A DNA stretch of 64,000 nt from Sympetrum striolatum (taxonomy: Eukaryota > Arthropoda > Insecta > Odonata > Libellulidae). A program made the translations under genes and the position numbers. Shown in pieces: positions 50,260 to 63,894 of this stretch (the stretch's first letter is position 1; each line of letters starts with the position of its first letter). The DNA is taken from positions 31,897,849 through 31,961,848 of the forward strand of contig OX388345.1 of the NCBI GenBank assembly GCA_947579665.1, in the 5' to 3' direction. The notes below the pieces were generated by a model. That model saw only the letters and a list, made by a program, of their open reading frames with translations, was not told where the DNA came from and made no database searches.

Positions 50260-52387
50260 AAATATATTATTCCTTTCTGGGAGCGAGAGATCTCTTACCA
50301 ACCTGAAGAACCTTTAAACATTCCCGTCAAATACTTTCTGTTCCGACAAATACCTACGGCTATACTGTCGCCAGCTAATATATCAGGCCAGCCTTAAAGA
50401 GAAGAAGCTTTTGGCACCCTCCTCCCATAATATGTTACCGCTCATTTGAGAACGCGACGAAAAATCCCACTATTTTGGCTTCAGGGGCGAGAATCGAAAT
50501 TTTGGGGGAAAACGTGGGCTTATCCAATAATTCCCACCTTTCTCCTTGTTGCTGATTTAGATATCCTTGGATAATCAACCTAAATACCAGAACCACTAGC
50601 TGACAACAGGGAAGGAGGAATTAAAAATCGTCCACACCCCAGTGCTGAAGGAATAATCATATATAAAGGCGTTCCCTTGCTTCTTTTAACCGGCTGAAAC
50701 CCAATTTTCGAGGACGAATAGCACAAAATTGTGAATTTTGAGTGACTCTACCCAATTCCCTCTGCGTTACCTACCGCAATGATTTTCCCTCTCTGTTCCT
50801 GAATCATAATGAGCAGATGTAAAAATAAATTGAAACCGAATACATTTCGATGAGGAAGTTAATCAAGGTCAAAGGACAAAGCAACTGAACAGTCACTTTT
50901 GAAATATGTAATTTGATAAAATAGAAGAAAAAGCCCGATTAAAACGGTCAATCTTTCTCACTTATTTATTTTTCAATTTTTTTGTAAAAGATCAGGATTT
51001 CAATCACAATAAAGCGTTTAAGCATGGTCATTAGGTGGCTTAAATGCGTCATAAACTTATCGATATAAAATCTTCCAACGAATTACCTTATGACACCAGA
51101 ATGATAATATACATAATATTGATTTACTGAGTCGATATTGTGAACTATTTTTCATGAATCTAAATATGAAAACTATTTTTAACTTAGGCGTATTAAAATT
51201 ACAATGAGCGACCTTATGCAAAAAAAAAAATGTTCCAAGAACTACGTATATACTGCAGACCTGTCTTTTTTATAAGGTTGAAATTATTTCACTAAAGATA
51301 GAGAGAGCAGATGTATCTTTTGTTTGCATCTGTCTCAATATAACTTATAGCTGTAGCAATAAGACAGTGAGTATGAATGATGCTGAATGGTTAAACTCAT
51401 CTTACCCACAACTAATATCAATAGTAACATTCAAAGGGACATTGTGCTGACCATATGTAGACTTATAGCACAGATAACAATCGAGTATGTCAGCGGGGAA
51501 AGTAAGGGCAAACAACCTCACACCTCATCTAGCGTAGTATACCTCATTATCTCTCTAAAGCTCATGGTAAATAATAGCGAATATTCACAGGATTAAACCA
51601 GCATTCGGGCTGATGATTATACGGACAATCTTAACAGAAAATCATCCCATTATTATTTCCGGAAGAATTTTTAATTCTACTAATTAGCAACGACCAAAGT
51701 ATAAAAGAAAGACTCCAAAAATTTAATCTATTTAATTAGCAACGAAATTACGTCGAATAACTCGTAATTTAAGAAAAGACCCATTCCTAAAATTAATACG
51801 AAACGACAAGACCTGTATTTTATAAACCAAATTTCATTTGCGTCAAGGTAGCTCTCGTGATTTTATATAAGCCAAGAGCATCTAAAAATACGGAAAGCGA
51901 AAAAATCTAAAATAACTCCGTCCCCTTTCTTTGCTTGTTTCGTCAACAAGGATAGCGACCGTGAAGCGATGGGACCTCTTTGGCCGATTATTCACCCACT
52001 GCGATTATTTCCGTTGGCAAACGGAAAACTTCATCTGCGGCGCAAACCCTTTTCGCTTTCCCAAAAGCACCGGAGAAAAGAAAAGAGCGGACGTCTTTAA
52101 GTCTTTGAAGAATTGCGAGGACAGCAACGAAGCACAGCAACAGCACGCTTCGGATTAAGAACGGAACTTTAACAACTTCCCACGCGGAAGTGAGAGGCAA
52201 TCTGGAAGCGACCAAGTCCTTCGCTATCTACTCTTTGCCATTTCGAGACAAGCACATTTCCGGATGAATAAGACGACGGAAATGCAAAAAAAGACCGGCA
52301 CAGAGAGACGAATCTTCGCAAGAAGCTGTACAGTTGGATAAATATTCGGAGAGAGCGACTCGAGAATTATTTCAGTCTCGTTTATTG

Positions 52388-52430
52388 TACAGTGGCGGAA
52401 AAAATTATCGCAACACTTTGCGCGCGCACC
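52388..52430 (+). repeat. Possible solitary Tc1-like terminal repeat
   Basis: ACAGTGGCGGAAAAAATTAT followed by CGCAACAC begins right after a T, so a TA precedes CAGTGGCG. This resembles Tc1-type ends (TA|CAGTGGC...). No inverted partner was found nearby, so it would be a relic. Confidence 0.25.
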
Positions 52431-52960
52431 AGTGGCTTTCACAGAAACTATTTGGAATTCTGCTTTCTGTGACTGACTGGCAACACCGAGGAAAGCCTCG
52501 AAAAGCGGTAATATTTGAGTCGGAGCCTAGAACTTACACAAATTTCCTCTCTTTCGAACTCTTCTTAGAGCCTTCGCGCGAACTCTCCCCGAGTTCGTCG
52601 TGTTTATTTCGGCGTTTCTCTTTCACAGATAGTTATCGTATTTATAGAACGATAAGTTGAATATATATTTACTCCAATTTAAATCTTAAATGCAATAAAA
52701 TACATAGACAATAATTGAAACTTAATTATTAATAATGTGAAGAATGCTATTCAGTTTTAATAATGCGTAGCAATAAGGAATAAGTGGGATTGGAGTAGGA
52801 ATACGCGATGTGGTGATTCTCACCTTTAGAGAACGAGAATCTTGGAGTCTAGAGGAAAATGATGTTCTGCGAGATTATAGCGAGAACAGATGGCCTATAA
52901 TGGTCTCTTTTCCTGGATAATTTGTGCGCTAATAAGGCGTTATTTTGTTAGTTTGGTTTC

Positions 52961-53010
52961 TCACTCCAACATACGTCTTACGGCTGCCTGCTGGATATTG
53001 ATGTAAATGT
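52961..53010 (+). mobile_element. Possible LINE 3'-tail fragment
   Basis: CTCCAACATACGTCTTACGG followed by CTGCCTGCTGGATATTGATG and TAAATGT resembles the 3' end of CR1-like LINEs (a small hairpin followed by GATGTA-type tail repeats). No ORF2 remnant could be recognised upstream. Confidence 0.3.
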
Positions 53011-53460
53011 AATTCTTCAAACGTCCAGTTCAAACATAGGATATTCATTATTTGTGATAAACATTCCGAGGAGGATTTTTGAATACAAGTCTTATGTTTT
53101 CAATTCAGCAATTAGAATTCGAGAAGTCGTTAGAGCGATTACTGAGTTGCTAACTATGACACAATGTAAAATTTGTATTTTGTCTACGGAACATAATTTT
53201 TCCCCAACTTAATCATGCAGACGAAGGAAATTCGTAATATAAATTTATATACACCATTTGTCACCTAGAATACATGAAATCATTGTCCGTCCGGAGTTAA
53301 AAGGAAAAATACCAATTCCAAAGTTAAAACAAACATGATTTCATAAAAACCGAACAATTTCTGCGCATATATCGGACTTGTCTTACATTTTGTAACAGGG
53401 AGTTCGGTGACCTTGGTCATTAGTCAATTGTGTTGCCTTCGCGCGGAGAAATTCACGTAG

Positions 53461-53640
53461 AAATGCATTAAGGCTTTGATAATTCGCGAGGAGAGTCTTT
53501 AACCACAAGTTGATCCCTTCAAAGTATTGCAGGCTCCAATACAAAACAAACGTTGAAATGCATTACCTCGCGCGGAAAAGCTTTAACCATATGTCGAGCA
53601 CTTTCAAAGCAAGTATTGCAGGTGCAAGGTATATTTTTCC
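53461..53640. repeat. Diverged tandem duplication, period about 90 bp
   Basis: Both units contain GAAATGCATTA, then CGCGAGGA or CGCGCGGA, TCTTTAACCA or GCTTTAACCA, CTTCAAAGTATTGCAGG or AAGTATTGCAGG. The units are about 53461-53541 and 53553-53640; a partial third (CGCGCGGAGAAATTCACG) begins near 53439. It is a minisatellite-like repeat within otherwise unrecognised DNA. Confidence 0.65.
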
Positions 53641-56079
53641 TTTTCAAGCCTATATCAGCTAGACTCAGGACCCTCATTTTACAGTCGCCCAGTAGAAACA
53701 ATCCTCTGGCTAATTCAAAGCTCCTTCCTCACCATGGTGCTAATGAAATTAGATGTTATTGCACTTGTAAAAATATTCCCAAATAATATTATTATATTAG
53801 CGTATTTTAGTAAACAAAGACTTCCTAATAAACAACCCAAGTTTTTAGTACTGATACGTATTTTATGAACGTCTGTCTTTATAAAGTTAATTTAAAAGTT
53901 ATGCTGCCATAATAAAATTATTAATAAGCTGCTAAAATGGACTTCTCAGTTTGTTGGGAAGTGTCATAAATATAACTAGTTGCTAATTAAGAGGTGATTT
54001 TGCAGCTGCCTGACACATGTTATTGGCAAAGGGAGGGCACGAGCTTGAATTCCGCTTAAGTTAAATGAGTTTTTTATCTTAAACTTCTCTTGTTCGGGAA
54101 ATGAACGAATGTAAGATATGATTTCCACATATATTTATACGCCCCTGTAATGAATATACATATTTGCCAGAGAGATGCAATTCATTATGGAAAAATAACC
54201 ATTGGACATGAAAGATGCGGAACCGATTCATCACCAATTGTCGGTCAAGAAAATGTTTCGTGTGTCAGTGAAAATTCCTCTTCTACCAAGGATTCGAGGT
54301 CGTTCGCTGAAAGACAATTCTTTTACTCATTTTCCACAATTAGAGGTATTTGACAGGGCCTCCTGATTTCCCGAAGCACGATGAACCTTCGGCTTTCAGT
54401 GCAGAGGATTTTCGAAAGCCTATGCGTCACTCGCAACAACAAACCGGTCGTAAGGCAAGGAGCTCAGGCTTACTTACTCAGACTTATTGGCGACTATTTC
54501 TTCATTTAGGTCTTCACGTTGATAGACGGACAACTAGCAGACCGCGCAAGCGAATCTTTTTCATTTTTACGCTTAAAAAAAAGCCTTGAGAACTATTGAC
54601 ATTCTTATGCATATTATTATTCATTGTTCGTCTACAACCAGGACAATTTGCTGGTTCACAGTTTCCAATTTTCTCGGCGGTAGTTCCAAACCAATTATAT
54701 AGATTTAGATTGAGATATATACCCCGCGAGCTGCCAGATGGGTATGGCAGGGGTTGTAATAACACCATCATCAACTAATCTACTCTATCAGCCTCTCTAA
54801 TTGTCCGGGGAAAAAAGCGACCAAAAGTAATGTTTTGTGATTACTTCCCTGTAACGTTTTGTCGATGCTTCTCGGAGATCGCGATTAGGTCTTTAGTTGC
54901 ACTAAAATTTCATTAACTTCGTCTTTAGGTTCTGAACCGATAAAGCTTTCGATGAGCTTCCGTCGGTCTCACCTGAAGCGAATTCCAATAAAGAAGTGGT
55001 TAACTCTGTGTCTCGGAGGCTGAATCATATGGAGGAGAATGAAGGAGAATGGATATATTATTAATCATCCTATGTTTTTATTAATTCCATTGTAGTTCTC
55101 GATTATTAATCATAGTGTATAAGTGCACACTGTTACCGAGTCTGAGAGAAATACCAATACATATAAATATTTTCCACTTGCTCTAAATTATGTTAAATAG
55201 TCTCCTTCTATTAAAAACATGAAAATTGAGTAACATTACGGGGATGGAAGTCTATGGCGGAGCTGACATTTTTTCATAATCAGCTATGAGTAAGAATCTA
55301 CGGATTCTATCGAATGTGGACATGAATATACAGATGATAATTAATGATTGCTTTGTCGCAGGGGCGCAGCCAGGATTTGTGTATGAGGGAGAGGGTTATA
55401 GACAGTAGAAAGAGTGAAAACATTTCTACATTTCAGGGCCGGTATATTCATGCACGCTACATGATAGAAGATATGTTAAATTCTTAAAAAACCTAAAATG
55501 CGTAGAAAACTAGGATATATTCACGGTTATGTGGCAAAATTAAAACCTTTTTGAGATTTTAGTTTGTAAAATGAATAATTGAATAATAATGGTGAATAAT
55601 TATCCTCAATGATATTTGGATTTCCAGTTTTGATAGGGCCAATTTCTCTTACATTATCATTATTTCTCAAGGTGTAAGGTTTTTATCATTGTAAATATTA
55701 ATTTCGGGTGCCTTTGAGTGTTTTTTTTTAAATCAAAGGAAGGTTAATTAAAAATTCCTTTAACAGTTATTGAATGTGAGAAGAAATAAATTAGTAGTAG
55801 TGATTTAGGAGATGATATTGAAACGTAAGTATTTTGGAGGTAGCACTACAATTTGGACAACCCAGTTACTTTGATGGAAACCGAAGACCAATCGTAGCGG
55901 AGACGGATGAATTTTTCCTCTTAAATTATATGTTGTTTTATAAATACGATATATTCTGATTATTAAGTTAAAATGTCGACAGCACAGAAACACCATAAAA
56001 ATATGTCTATGTAAGACCCCTTCAATCCGCCTTTCGGCGTGTGGCAGGGGAAACAGGCATCTTAACTCTATTTTCCTAA

Positions 56080-57488
56080 TCAATTTCTTTTGCGTATCAT
56101 GCGCGGAAAAAATGAATTCTTGATACGATTCGTTCTAGCATTTATTTCTCTAATCTTCCTCGCAGTATCAGAGCGGCCCACATCAACAGGAAGGTCGCAT
56201 TATACCGATTGCATCATTTGAGAACCTAATTTTTCTGAATTTACTTAGTAAATTTATCCTTTGAATTAGTCTTCTATCTCTTAATGATTACCATCCCGCG
56301 TACTGCAACATCTGAGTAACACTCACCGTTTTATCATGGCAATTCTGTACAAATCGTATCGTGTACAACCAATCAAGCAAATGCCGTACACTAACTGTAA
56401 TACAAAAGTTATAATCAGTGTAATCGCGAAACAGTATTTTCTCGTTTGGCTAGGTTGAATAAGAGGAATATGAGTTTTTTTCTTTGAAACACGATGAGCA
56501 TCCCCTCAACGATCTACTAGTTAATCTTTGCATTCTATTCACTTTTCCTATCGCATCTCCAATATGTTCTTTCAAAGATAAACTACAGCTAAACGTGACA
56601 CTTAGATATTTTGTGTGGCACACTAACACTAAGGGTTGTCGCGAAATTTGTTGCTGCGTGGAAATAACGTTTTTGGATGATATCTAACATCCTTACGCTT
56701 TATATACATCAATCACAAAAAACTCTAGGTGCGTCTTACAAGATTTATCTTTATGGAATCCGTGTTGGATCCGAATGATTCCTATCTTTATGGTAAGAAA
56801 CTGAATAATAGAGCTTGCTATAATATTCTCCATTATTTTGCAGAAATTCGAAGTTAACGAAAATTACCCATAATAATCTGATCATTCTTAGGCCCCGGAG
56901 TGACGTTTAATTTCTTCCACGACATTGGGACAGTACCCTCATTAATTGATTTCTGATAGAATTTCCTATCGGTGGGATCCATTGTGCGAAATGACCTAAG
57001 CTGTCGAAGCACTTTTAACAATACTACTACTACTACAATTTATTATCAATCTGTTGCAGTGAATTTCCACTAACATCAACTTATATCTCTATGGAAATCA
57101 TCTCCGAATCAATGCGCGAAGTAAAATCGTTAACTCGACCATCATCTTATTAGAAACATTTCTGGAAGTACGGATTAAGTAAGTTAGCTATTTCTGCCGA
57201 TTTATTTAAGGCAATTCCCTCTTCGCTGATAAAGCTAGACATAGAAAACTGACCACCATGAGTCTCTCACACTCATGACCAAAATTCTTTCTAATCGCCA
57301 ACTAGTGATTTTAACAGGGTTCGAGATCTATATTCCTGGTATTCTTTTCGTGATCCTTCCTCAAATAGCTTTTGCACTTCTCTATAGTTTTGATCACCAA
57401 GCTCATGGATCTCACCGCACGGTTTAAGTTTTCTCAATCGCGAGTGAATGACTCCTATGCAACGATTCAAACTTCTTCCTCGTCTCAC
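56080..57488 (-). pseudogene. LINE reverse transcriptase remnant with internal deletion
   Basis: Pieces in order on the minus strand: a basic linker (57291-57488), THGGQFSMSSFISEEG, EGTVPMSWKKLNVTP (fingers region), QHGFHKDKSCKTHLEF and DVYKA near 56690-56770. Sequence then jumps to LSVTFSCSLSLKEHIGDAIG with RSLRGCS (thumb/X region), then DKTVSVTQMLQYAGW and ARTNRIKNSFFPRMIRK at the C-terminus. The palm segment that should hold the catalytic YADD box between DVYKA and LSVTF is missing, so about 100 or more codons appear deleted around 56690. The pieces lie in different frames and include stops. Confidence 0.8.
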
Positions 57489-57715
57489 CTACTGTTTAGA
57501 CGGAACATATTAAACTAAATATACTTTGATTATCCGTAGAAACTCTACCAAACTATCGTTTACTGTATTTTCACCCGAAAAGCGTAAAAAATTATCCAAG
57601 CCTTCGTTCAAATAAAACCTTAAACTCAGAAATAATTGCTTTGCGAATTACATACACTTGCCTCACCGGCTTAAGAGATCTAAACGCTACTACTTTCATG
57701 CCTGCCATTATGACA

Positions 57716-58384
57716 TCATGGTCTGACTGTACCGTCAACTACAGCGAGGCTAGTTATTATTTGTGGTTGGGAAGTGGCTAGTAAATCTAAATTGATACCT
57801 TGCCTCGCACGATTCGTTCGAGTTTTAGTCATATTTACCTTATCTAAAGCATGCAACGAAAAAGTAAGATGTATTTCGTGAATTTTTTTCCCACTGCTAG
57901 TGCTGGAGAATTTTAGATTATCCCAATGAATAATTGTTAGGTAAAAATCTCTTCCTACGGCGATGATTGGATCTTTTATTTTCTCGAAATTTTTATGTAA
58001 GGCCTCGGATAAATCAACAATACAACCTATTTTTTCATCGGGAGGACTACACAAAGAACAAACATTAATCTTACTTCCGTTTTGTCTTTGAATCGAGCAC
58101 CAAATGATTTCGCTCCTGCTATTTTCTACTAATTCATCGCGCTTACTAATTAAATGAGTCCATACTGCTATAAAACCTCTACCGCGAGAATTACATAGTC
58201 ATATTTTCAGTATATCACATAATTGGGGGAAATATCTCACTTTGAGTAATATCCTCGCGTAACCAAATCTTTCTAGAATGATTTCCGCGCAAGTTCTCAT
58301 CGTAATGTTTAAGATTTCCACCTGTTTATTACGTAAGCTCTTGCAATTTACTATTATTATTTTTAGATCTCTCAGTTCGCACAT
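57716..58384 (-). pseudogene. LINE AP-endonuclease domain remnant
   Basis: The start reads LKIIIVNCKSLRNKQVEILN, the typical N-terminus of non-LTR ORF2 endonucleases (N-C-R-S-L-R-N-K). Further on come IIWCSIQRQNGSK, then CSPPDEKIG where relatives have YRPP. VGRDFYLTIIHWDNL is the decayed GDFNLPxIxW motif, followed by RQGINLDLLATSQPQII, the LDLLLTxxP motif. The GTESWL segment carrying the catalytic glutamate is not recognisable, and a stop interrupts the frame between the two main open stretches (58199-58384 and 57716-58054). It is non-functional. Confidence 0.82.
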
Positions 58385-60359
58385 TAAAACATGGTTTTCT
58401 TTTTCGAATAACCTTTATCTTTTTTTTAAGTGAATTTTTCTTTTTCACCATTGCAATTTTTCTATGTTTTGGGGCTAAGCTCATGCCCACCCTTTTGCTT
58501 ATTTAAGTGGGCGTTAGTAACTATTTCTACTGCTAAATTAAAGAATAACTTTGTCTGCGTATATTCGCTCTATTCTCTATTCTATTCGCATCTAAACCGC
58601 AAAACAACGTAGCAAACGACATTTAAACTATGGTCTTCATGGAGGGAGAGGGGTTGGGAGTGTTTCGGAAGAGTCCGTAAAGTGCACACAAATTTTAGTA
58701 AAATCAGCGAACAATAGCTGAGTATGGTGTCTAATATATGGATCTAAGTAACCTTGAGAAGTATTTTAACATACGGAAATCAAGATGATCAAATTGGAAG
58801 CGGAAAATTTTATTCATCGCTACGGAGAAAGTAGAGAAGTGAATACCGGCCTCTTGGAAACTTAATACAAGTTTAGATTATGCTGCCACAAGTATTTTCG
58901 TAAGTGTGGCCCGTTCTACAGTGTAAAATCTGTGGGGCACCTGTAATTCGTCGAAAGTGTGTGATTATGTTTACACTACGAGGCGAGTACGGAACATCTA
59001 ATGATTGATTATCGGACATTCGAATCATCATTTTTTATTTGCATTAAAGATTCCAATTGTTGGTATAATTTCGATTGCATTCTAGCTCATTAACCAATAT
59101 ATTACAGCTCTGGATAAATTAAATTGAAATTAACTGTTGTAGAGTAATACACTCACTGAAGAGGAAAATCGTATTAGTGGTGTGATGAATGACTGTAACA
59201 TCAATAGAGATGTGGTACCGTTGCAATTTATTATATTTTTTCAGTCAGTATGGTTAAAGTGCATTGATGTCTCATGAGAAAAACCATTTGTTATTACACA
59301 AATATTACTCCCTATTACATATAGCCTGATAGAGCTGAAAGTTGTTTATTACCGATTCCACTATTTAAAAGTTAATAATAGTGATGACAATTCCTGTCAA
59401 AACGTTAATTGCTAAAAAGCTCTTGGAAAAGTTGAACTCCTTCAACACACGGATTAGATTGGATTCATCGAAGGGATATTTTTAATACCTTAAGCAGTGG
59501 AAAACTACACTGCTCGAGAGAAAATAGAAAGGTAAGAATAGGACGCATCTTAGTGGTTTCTAAATTCGAATTTTTAAGTGTTGAATTCTCTTTGCAAGAA
59601 TTCAATTCTATCACAATTCTAGTATTTAGATCTTTAATTCTCGAAATAATACCTCAAAATGTTCATTTTAACGTCTGATATTTCGCTATCAAACAATCTT
59701 GTTTGTTACTATCTCCCAGTGTATTATATTGACATTCTACATAACTATTTTTATATCACAACTGACTTTGAATAATAAATGGCAAAAAATGAAGACAATG
59801 AGGCAAAGGCACTACTTGGAAATCTCGCGAAGGTGAGTCTTAAATTTCTGCATATAAAAACGAAACTAAAAGTCTATTTTCCATTCGTATGGACTTTGAA
59901 TATTCCCGGTTTTACTGCCTCTATACAGAGTTGCCGAATTGTCGGAGTTAGAGTGATTTCAGTTAGTTTCCACGTAATCCGCGCTCTGACGCCAACTGGT
60001 GTTGCGATAATTGTTTCCCCCACTGTACTTCCGTGTTTTTATAGCTTATTTCAAAACAATACAATTTCATTTAAATAAAATATACTTACAAATTAATGGA
60101 GTATTCAGAAAACCCCCCAAAAGCCCTAGTTAACGTAGCTCGTACAGTATTATCCGGCTATCAATAAATAATTAACTAATAAACAACCAAACAAACAAAA
60201 AACAGCTTAAGGCTTTATGACGGGTGTAATTTATAACTCCTTTCTTTCCATGTAGTGTTTCAAGAATAAAAATATTACGAGATTTTAGCTAAAAATCAGG
60301 CAACTCCTATGGAACCTTAATGCTAAATTACCAAATTTAGATGGCTTGACGACTTTCTA

Positions 60360-60463
60360 CATTCTTACATTTTATATTCTTTATTGTTGAAACTAAATTT
60401 TTAATGTATGCACTCATAAATGTATAAGTAAACAGGACTTTAAATAAATAAATAAATAAATTG
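60360..60463 (+). repeat. AT-rich segment ending in (AAAT)n, possible retroelement tail
   Basis: The stretch ends TTTAAATAAATAAATAAATA, a short simple tail of the kind left by non-LTR insertions. No coding remnant was recognised upstream. Confidence 0.3.
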
Positions 60464-62089
60464 GTATCCTCTATAAATGATCCACTCTAACATCCAAAAT
60501 GTTATCCTTATCGATGGAATAATCATAAAAAAATCATTCTGAAGCAAATTTAAAGACGTCTTTTTGAAAAATGAAATTAAGCATTCCTGTTAAAATCAGA
60601 AAAGGTACCAAGGAAAGGTAGGAATCATAGGTAGCCCCGAGAAGAGTTGATTCGTGAAAATTTTTATGTGATTTACATATTCATTTAATCAAAATTCGTT
60701 TCAATCTAGACGAAAATTATTAAATAAGTAAGATGATATTTTATTAGGATTATTAAAAGTAAGGGGGTAGAAATGTTAATTCTAAAGAAATCATCGCTCG
60801 TCATATTGCCTCGTAGAACAGCAGGTGGGAATCTCGTGAATGACCTCTTGGAACCGAAACCTTGGATAAAAATAAATCCGTAATGAAATTAACTTTATTT
60901 TATGACCTGTCTTATTTTATAACTGTCTCCGAAGCTAATGCATATTTCCGCACGAATGGACGCTAAGAATGATAATTAACACCGACCACGTGCCTCCTAA
61001 TCCGTCATAAATATTCATTTGCTAAATGTTTCGCGCAATCGCTAATCGTAATTACCCTGAGCGATGCCAAAGGCGTATACTTTACGATGTGGCAAATCAT
61101 TAAGCATTCAATAAGCCATTTTGCATGCGCTCGATTCAGAATTGTTTCACGTTATCTCGAAACACCAGCTTAGAACATCCAAAGCCAATCCAGACAATAA
61201 CAGGCAATAGGAACTGAAACAAAGATAATTTATCGAGAAGTACTTAAGTATGAAGAAAAGAATTGCTATCAGAAAGTAGATCCCCGCAAATCTCGCATTA
61301 GGTTTCTCATCTGAATGAGGCACTATCTTCCACTGATCGTACAAAACAGAGACTGAAGCGAGATCCACACAATGACTTCGTCGTGATAAGATGTCGTCAC
61401 ACTAAACAAAAGCCTGTAATTATTTATTCACACAGTACTGATACCACGTTGAATTTGCAATCACCAGTCAAAGCCTAAAGACAGTAAATAATGATAAGCA
61501 GTATATGACTTAAATCAGAGTAATTCGCATATCATAAATACCACTACCACATATCCTCTTTCGCAAATGAGTAAGAAAATAAAATATTAAGCAAGGTTTT
61601 TTCTTTTTCAGATTTATTATAATTCGACTGCTTCTTTATTAGATTATATTTATTAAAAACTATTTTTAGAGTAATTAAGTACGTACAGTAATGATATAAG
61701 TGTATCTATATCTAATCGTAATGGATAGAGGATTAAAAATGAATTATTACTAAATCGGCGTTTGTTTCATTATGTAAGAAAGTGAATAGATTAATGAAAT
61801 GAAATCGCATAGAAATTGATGCCAAAGAACATAACATCATAGCATATTCCTGAAGAGAAAATCTTAATTATGCTAATTACACTTAATGTCAATAGCAAAA
61901 ATGTTTATAGTTCTTCAAACTTGCGTTACAGTCTAAGAAGAATCCAGGGCGGTAATTCTTAGTAAGCCAAGCCATTCCAAGCTATTAATCCACTCTGTGA
62001 ATTAATATAATTTACTTTAAATAATTTAATAATTTTACTTTTTTTACTTTAAAATTATTTTATAATCCATTTTTGATAAGATGTGTACA

Positions 62090-62372
62090 TAGAATTGTGT
62101 TGTTTTGCAAAACTTATAATTGTTAATGACTAAGTATTCCTAAAGTTTTTAGAAGTAAGTTATATTTCTGTAATTCTTTAGTATTTTATAATATATCTAT
62201 ATTCTGGTTGTCTGTTTATTTGTGCACCTCCTGACGAGCCAATTATTGGCTCAGGAGGACCAGAACGGAAACCAATACCTTCAAGTGCAATTTTTTTGTT
62301 CAATTTTGTCTAATCTAACCTAATGGACTTTGTACTTGACTCTGTACATACATAGATAAATAAATAAATAAT
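62090..62372 (+). repeat. Possible retroelement 3' end with ATAA tail
   Basis: A small hairpin (GAGCCAATTATTGGCTC at 62238-62254) is followed about 100 bases later by ATAGATAAATAAATAAATAA. The layout resembles a non-LTR 3' untranslated region, but no ORF was identified. Confidence 0.35.
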
Positions 62373-63778
62373 ATACAATTTTACTGAAAGAAAAAAACAA
62401 GTCGATGTTCAGTTACTCTTAGCTCATTTACATAATGTCGTCCTTTGTAAATGAAGAAATTAATAAAAACATGTTTTATAATTATAAAATTATTATTATT
62501 AAGATTTATAAATAGAGACATGTTCCTCCTAGATCTAACATATATTTAACACTCTGCTGGTCAATGAATGCCAAGATGAACTATAACTGGAATTTCCGCC
62601 ACTAGAGAAAAGAACATCGCTTCTGAAAGAAACACCCAATTTCAGCAACACTTTGGCCAACAAAATGCGTTTTCCATTCATTCCAAAGTCGAGCTAGGAT
62701 TAGAAGCTTCATATTCATAAACGCGACCGCCCTTTCACCTGGCGGAACCGATTGCTCCAAGGACGCGCACCGTGACACAATACTCTCTTTGTCTGGATTA
62801 CTCGCATTCCTAATTACGTGCGCAGGCGATACAGCCAATTAGCAAGGCTTTGAGGAGGAAAAAAGTCTCTTTAAAATTCCGCCTTTGAGAATCGAGAGAT
62901 AATTCCTCTTTCTCACACGGCAACCTTCTGGTAATGGGACGGCAGGCGGATACTTAAAATTCTTAACCAAGCCGCTCGCATTTAGGCTCCTCCGACTCAA
63001 CGTTGGGGTATGTTAGAGATGAGAGACACACTTGGAACTAAACCTAAGCAGGCTAAATGTGAGCTAGGAACCGAATGCCAAATTTCGAGAAACATTCTTA
63101 GACAAGGAGGACGCCCACGGATGTAACGGATACTTGTTACCAAACACCTTTGGAAGAGGACACTTTCTGGATTAGGTGTAAACAAACTCGACAAATTACC
63201 CGAGGGAAGTATCTTAAGCAGAATAAAAACAAAAGGTAAAAATTAACCTAAAAAATATATATCAGTAACTGTAAGATGAAATTTCCGTGAAATATTCTAA
63301 TTCGAATATAATTCTAAAAATCAATAATAGTTCGTTATAGAACTTTAAACTCTTAAGAGAATTCAGATAGAGTTGAAGATAAAATACAGAAAATGAATAT
63401 GATAAAAGTAAAAAGATTTTGAGTCTTACATAAGAGCGTTCAGCTCAAGTATTTAACAGGTATTGCGCTTTCCCAACATTATTTATGTATGACATTACAA
63501 GAAAACATATTTAACGATATTTCCGACCATTTTTTTGATTCTACTTCAATCAACATTTTCGAAAAATTATCATATTACTATACAATGAAATGCTAGAGAA
63601 AACTCAGTTTGTAACATACCTATAATATGGAAATCTGAAAAGGGATAGAGTCACTTAATAACCTAAGAATTTAGACTTTCACTGAAAATACGCTTGAAAG
63701 TATGATTTTGACCCACAGCAAAAAAAGAAAAGAAATGAGGCTTGATGGAACTATAATCATGAGTCTATTTATAAAATA

Positions 63779-63894
63779 AACGAAGCACCAAAAACCATGA
63801 AAGAATACATGCATATTTACATTTTTATACAATCATTATTATCCATTATTACACATTACGAGTATTATTACTTGATTACTTTTGGTGCTTCGTT
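63779..63894. mobile_element. MITE-like element with 15-bp terminal inverted repeats
   Basis: AACGAAGCACCAAAA at 63779-63793 is exactly inverted at 63880-63894, giving a 116-bp element with an AT-rich centre and no coding potential. A direct repeat, ATGAGTCTATT, lies outside at 63759-63769 and 63934-63944, too far out for a simple target duplication of this 116-bp unit unless the true element is larger (63770-63933). The superfamily cannot be assigned. Confidence 0.6.

Larger units (their letters stand above)
50260..56000. other. No recognisable gene
   Basis: AT-rich DNA with a GC-elevated patch at 51930-52620. Apart from the minisatellite and the possible transposon relics listed, open frames here are short and lack motifs. 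Confidence 0.5.
56001..58420 (-). mobile_element. Degenerate LINE retrotransposon (CR1/L2/Jockey-like)
   Basis: Read on the minus strand, the region contains an AP-type endonuclease, a linker, pieces of reverse transcriptase, the ORF2 C-terminus and a 3' untranslated end with CCTGCCACACGCCGAAAGG (about 56028-56047). The same 3' signature appears in the plus-strand fragment at 23465-23836, which confirms a single family. The copy is riddled with stops and frameshifts and lacks the central polymerase domain. The exact 5' end is uncertain; possible end-of-ORF1 sequence may extend to about 58600. Confidence 0.82.
58600..63778. other. No recognisable gene
   Basis: AT-rich DNA with possible retroelement tails near 60460 and 62370 and a GC-richer patch at 62590-63200. 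No protein family could be recognised in any frame. Confidence 0.55.
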
